Part shown: piece by piece, positions 61,109 to 64,000 of the stretch | Numbering within the stretch: the stretch's first letter is position 1 | Layout of the letters: the number at the start of each line of letters is the position of its first letter | NCBI GenBank assembly: GCA_002205125.1 | Contig: NIOE01000004.1 | Coordinates: 434,001-498,000 of the forward strand | From: Roseateles noduli | Lineage (GTDB): Bacteria > Pseudomonadota > Gammaproteobacteria > Burkholderiales > Burkholderiaceae_C | DNA length: 64,000 bases | Direction: 5' to 3' | Program-made: the position numbers and the translations under genes | Notes under the pieces: model-generated | Databases searched by the model: none | Seen by the model: the letters and a program-made list of their open reading frames with translations, nothing else | What the model was told of the DNA's origin: nothing

Positions 61109-63052
61109 ATGAATGCTCTTTCGGTCAAGAAGCAGCTGATGTTCGCCTTCGCCGCGCTGGTCGCGGCGGTGGTGCTGGTCAGCGTCGTCGCGCTGCGCGA
61201 CCTGGCGGCCGCCGATGCCCGCTTCAGCGGCTTCGTCCACGGCATCAACGAACGCGAATCCATGGCCGTCGATGTCCGCATCGACGCCAACCGCCGCGCC
61301 ATCGGCGTGCGCGACATGGTCATCGTCAAGGATGCGGCCGATATCGCGGCGTCGAAGAAGATGGCGCTCGATGCGCACGCCGCCATTGGCGAACACCTGC
61401 GCAAGCTGCGCGACGCCGTCGCTGCGGCGCCGGACGCCACGCCGCGGGAGCGCGAGCTGCTGGCTCACATCGTCGAGGTCGAGGCGAAGTACGGGCCGGT
61501 GGCTGCGCACATCGTCGAACTGGCCGCCGCCGGCAAGCGGGACGAGGCGATGGAGGCCATGACCCGCGACTGCCGACCGCTCCTGGCGGCGTTGCTCCAG
61601 TCTGCGCGCGAGTACATGGAATACGCTGCCAAAGGCGGCGACGACGCCGCCGCCGTGTCCACCGCCCAGTACCAGGCCCAGCGCTGGTGGATGAGCCTGA
61701 TCAGCCTGGCCGCCGTCGGCGTCGCGGTCGGGCTCGGCTGGTTGATCACGCGCCGCCTGATGACGGCGCTCGGCACCGAGCCGGCGCAGCTCGCCGACGC
61801 CGCCCACCGCATCGCCGACGGCGACCTGCGTCCGGTCGAGGGTGCCGCCTCGGCGCCCGCCGACAGCGTGCTCGCCTCCATGGGCGTGATGCAGTCGCAG
61901 CTGGTCACCCTGATCGGCCAGGTGCGCGGCTCCGCCGACCAGATCGCGATGGCCAGCGCCCAGATCGCCCAGGGCAACAACGACCTGTCCGCGCGCACCG
62001 AGGAGCAGGCCTCCGCCATCGAGGAGACGGCCGCCTCCATGGAGCAGCTCAGCGCCACCGTGCGCCAGAACGCCGACAACGCCCAGCAGGCCAACCAGCT
62101 GGCGCGCAACGCCAGCGAGGTCGCCGTGCGCGGCGGCGAGGTGGTCGGCCAGGTCGTCGAGACCATGCGCGGCATCAACGACAGCAGCCGTCGGATCTCC
62201 GACATCATCGGCGTCATCGACGGCATCGCCTTCCAGACCAACATCCTGGCGCTGAACGCGGCCGTCGAGGCGGCGCGCGCCGGCGAGCAGGGCCGCGGTT
62301 TCGCGGTCGTCGCCTCCGAGGTGCGCAGCCTGGCCAGCCGGTCCGCCGGCGCCGCCAAGGAGATCAAGCAGCTCATCGGCGACAGCGTCGCCCGCGTCGA
62401 GCAGGGTACCGGGCTGGTCGATCAGGCCGGCGCCACGATGACCGAGGTCGTCGGCGCGATCCGCCGCGTCTCCGACATCGTCGGCGAGATCAGCGCGGCC
62501 AGCGTCGAACAGAGCAGCGGCGTCACGCAGGTCGGCGAGGCCATCACCCAGATGGACCGCGCCACCCAGCAGAACGCCTCGCTGGTCGAGGAAAGCGCCG
62601 CCGCGGCCGACAGCATGAAGCAGCAGGCCGCCGACATGGTCGGCGCGGTGGCCGTCTTCCGCATCGGCGAGGACGACCGGTCCTCGACGGCTGCTTCGCC
62701 CGCCGCGTCGATGAACCGTCCGGACCTGTCTTCGTCCGGCCGCTCGGCGATGAGCGGCAAGTCGTCCGCAGCCGCTCCGACGTCCGCGCCGGTTTCTCGG
62801 GCGGCGTCGCCCGCGCCGTCACGCACCCCGTCGGCGCAGGCATCGTCCTTCCAGCGTCGCGCGGCCCCGGCCGGCGCATCAACTGGCGCATCGACCGTGC
62901 CGCGTCCGACCGTCCGTGTCGTTGCCGCCACGTCGGCGCCGCGGCGGCATTCGGCGCCGGCGCCGGACCTGCAGGTGGTCCGGCCGTCCTCGACACCTGC
63001 CAGATCGGCCGAGCCGGTGCTGGCAGGGGACGATGACTGGACCTCGTTCTGA
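61109..63052 (+). CDS. Methyl-accepting chemotaxis protein
   Basis: A 647-residue chemoreceptor. TM1 is [20 protein letters not shown], followed by a four-helix-bundle periplasmic domain (to about residue 190), TM2 ([16 protein letters not shown]), HAMP, and the signalling domain with the hairpin tip [21 protein letters not shown] and [16 protein letters not shown]. Residues about 535-640 are a Pro/Ala/Ser-rich flexible tail ending DDDWTSF, which fits the x-W-x2-F pentapeptide that tethers CheR/CheB. Ligand unknown. The receptor is not next to other che genes. Confidence 0.95.
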   Translation: MNALSVKKQLMFAFAALVAAVVLVSVVALRDLAAADARFSGFVHGINERESMAVDVRIDANRRAIGVRDMVIVKDAADIAASKKMALDAHAAIGEHLRKLRDAVAAAPDATPRERELLAHIVEVEAKYGPVAAHIVELAAAGKRDEAMEAMTRDCRPLLAALLQSAREYMEYAAKGGDDAAAVSTAQYQAQRWWMSLISLAAVGVAVGLGWLITRRLMTALGTEPAQLADAAHRIADGDLRPVEGAASAPADSVLASMGVMQSQLVTLIGQVRGSADQIAMASAQIAQGNNDLSARTEEQASAIEETAASMEQLSATVRQNADNAQQANQLARNASEVAVRGGEVVGQVVETMRGINDSSRRISDIIGVIDGIAFQTNILALNAAVEAARAGEQGRGFAVVASEVRSLASRSAGAAKEIKQLIGDSVARVEQGTGLVDQAGATMTEVVGAIRRVSDIVGEISAASVEQSSGVTQVGEAITQMDRATQQNASLVEESAAAADSMKQQAADMVGAVAVFRIGEDDRSSTAASPAASMNRPDLSSSGRSAMSGKSSAAAPTSAPVSRAASPAPSRTPSAQASSFQRRAAPAGASTGASTVPRPTVRVVAATSAPRRHSAPAPDLQVVRPSSTPARSAEPVLAGDDDWTSF

Positions 63053-63166
63053 TCCTGCGCGCCCGGGACTTCCCTGTCCCGAAAGAGGAGGATGTCGGGC
63101 GGGGCGGCTCCTGACTATGCTTTGCGCACCGGCGCGGTGCCCGCGGCGGAGCCCGAGGAGCGCGCC

Positions 63167-63853
63167 ATGCCGGCCACCCGTACCGCCAGTCCCCTGGCCC
63201 GATTCGACTATCCGCATTCGGCGCGCCGCGAGATGCTGCCCTTCCTCCCGCCGGGGAGCCAGCGCGTCCTGGACGTCGGCTGCAACACCGGCGCCTTCGG
63301 GGAGGCGGTCAAGCAGACCCGCCCCGGCACCGAGGTCTGGGGCATCGAGCCCGACGCCGGCGCGGCGGAACGCGCCACCCTGCACCTGGACCGCGTGATG
63401 CAGGGCTTCTTCGGCCCGGGCCTGCCGCTGCCCGAATCCCACTTCGACGCCATCACCTTCAACGACGTGCTGGAGCACATGCCCGATCCGTGGGCCGCGC
63501 TCAACCATGCCGCGCCGCTGCTCGCCCCGGGCGGCGTGGTGCTCGCCTCGCTGCCCAACCTGCTGCACCTGGACACCATCTGGCCGCTGGTCCATGACCG
63601 CGACTTCCGCTACGAGCCCTGCGGCGTCCGGGACCGGACGCACCTGCGCTTCTTCACCCGCACCAGCGCGCTGCGCATGTTCGAGGAATGCGGCTACGAG
63701 GTCCTCAGCGTCCAGGGCATCAACGAGCAGTGGTACACCTCCTCGATCCGGCGCCGGCTCGCCTTCCGGCTCTTCGGCCGGCAGCTCGAAGAGACCAAGT
63801 GGGTGCAGTTCGCCTTCGTGGCGCGGCCCCGGGCGCCCCGGCTGGTGTCCTGA
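63167..63853 (+). CDS. SAM-dependent methyltransferase, class I
   Basis: A 228-residue methyltransferase. Motif I is VLDVGCNTGAFGEAV (residues about 35-49), followed by WGIEPDAGAA (acidic end of strand 2), FDAITFNDVLEHMPDPW and the LLAPGGVVLASLPN strand. The C-terminal part (RDRTHLRFFTRTSALRMFEE) resembles methyltransferases found with glycosyltransferases in polysaccharide clusters. Substrate not predictable. ATG at 63167 has GAGGAG upstream. The remaining 147 bases of the window show no complete gene. Confidence 0.88.
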   Translation: MPATRTASPLARFDYPHSARREMLPFLPPGSQRVLDVGCNTGAFGEAVKQTRPGTEVWGIEPDAGAAERATLHLDRVMQGFFGPGLPLPESHFDAITFNDVLEHMPDPWAALNHAAPLLAPGGVVLASLPNLLHLDTIWPLVHDRDFRYEPCGVRDRTHLRFFTRTSALRMFEECGYEVLSVQGINEQWYTSSIRRRLAFRLFGRQLEETKWVQFAFVARPRAPRLVS

Positions 63854-64000
63854 GAACCTGGAGACGCTGAAGCCCCGCGGTCCCTCCGGTCCTTGCCGTC
63901 CCTGTGGCCGCCGCCGTGGTGCGTGGGGGCCTTGAATCGCCCCACCGCCGACGGGTGTCCTCCGCAGCCGCGACAATGCGCCGCATGCGCGCCCTGATCG

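Noticed and set aside
63975-64000. Possible start of a plus-strand gene at the right edge (ATG at 63975 or 63984)
   Set aside because: Only eight or fewer codons are in the window, too little to support a call.

Overview
The window is GC-rich (about 67-70 %) and densely coded, with strong GC bias at third codon positions. Gene content points to a betaproteobacterium of the Burkholderiales, probably near Roseateles/Mitsuaria/Rubrivivax. Supporting features are a cyanophycin locus with paired cphA' and cphA, a fused indolepyruvate:ferredoxin oxidoreductase, a B12-dependent NrdJ, a PEP-CTERM protein and the rsmI-yraN-diaA-dolP cluster. The genus is inferred. I see no rRNA, tRNA or CRISPR array.

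Layout. 1-5.9 kb: cyanophycin locus, with cphA' and cphA (partial) on the minus strand, divergent from an ABC exporter and a DUF1854 protein. 6-14.5 kb: acyl-CoA and central metabolism (isovaleryl-CoA dehydrogenase behind a LiuR-like palindrome, beta-carbonic anhydrase, AceK, thiolase, SDR, a second acyl-CoA dehydrogenase), interrupted by a REP doublet. 14.6-17.3 kb: alpha-carbonic anhydrase and a beta-propeller lipoprotein. 17.4-19.4 kb: a small AT-richer accessory patch with a nucleotidyltransferase and a ClpP-like periplasmic protein. 19.4-21.2 kb: a secreted HEXXH protein and a GH25-like protein lacking its catalytic Glu. 21.2-24.3 kb: a probable iron-starvation operon (FagA-like, fumC, ZIP transporter) preceded by a Fur-box promoter and a terminator that together look like a small RNA gene. 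24.3-27.2 kb: DUF1501/DUF1800 pair. 27.3-31.5 kb: indolepyruvate oxidoreductase divergent from an Lrp-type regulator.

31.6-36.4 kb: CBS protein, cheZ, mtfA and several orphans. 36.4-37.8 kb: aroG (DAHP synthase) preceded by an unlisted 25-residue leader peptide rich in Phe/Tyr/Trp codons, an antiterminator and a strong terminator, i.e. a complete transcription attenuator. 37.9-42.8 kb: tldD, then rsmI/yraN/diaA/dolP. 43-46.3 kb: sce7725-family gene and a molybdopterin oxidoreductase. 46.3-49.5 kb: a LytS/LytR-type operon in which one of two kinases has lost its phospho-acceptor His. 49.6-53 kb: hydrolase, PilZ, DUF1134 and a degenerate GGDEF-like protein. 53.2-57.4 kb: nrdJ carrying a 380-residue LAGLIDADG intein directly before the catalytic thiyl-radical Cys. 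57.4-64 kb: DUF3455 lipoprotein, PEP-CTERM beta-helix protein, a chemoreceptor and a methyltransferase.

The strongest candidates for undescribed biology are the aromatic attenuator of aroG (37.63-37.80 kb) and the Fur-controlled RNA/leader upstream of fagA-fumC (24.14-24.29 kb). Next come the intein in nrdJ, the kinase/pseudokinase pair, and two families of REP-type inverted repeats, one of them inserted in frame into a gene.
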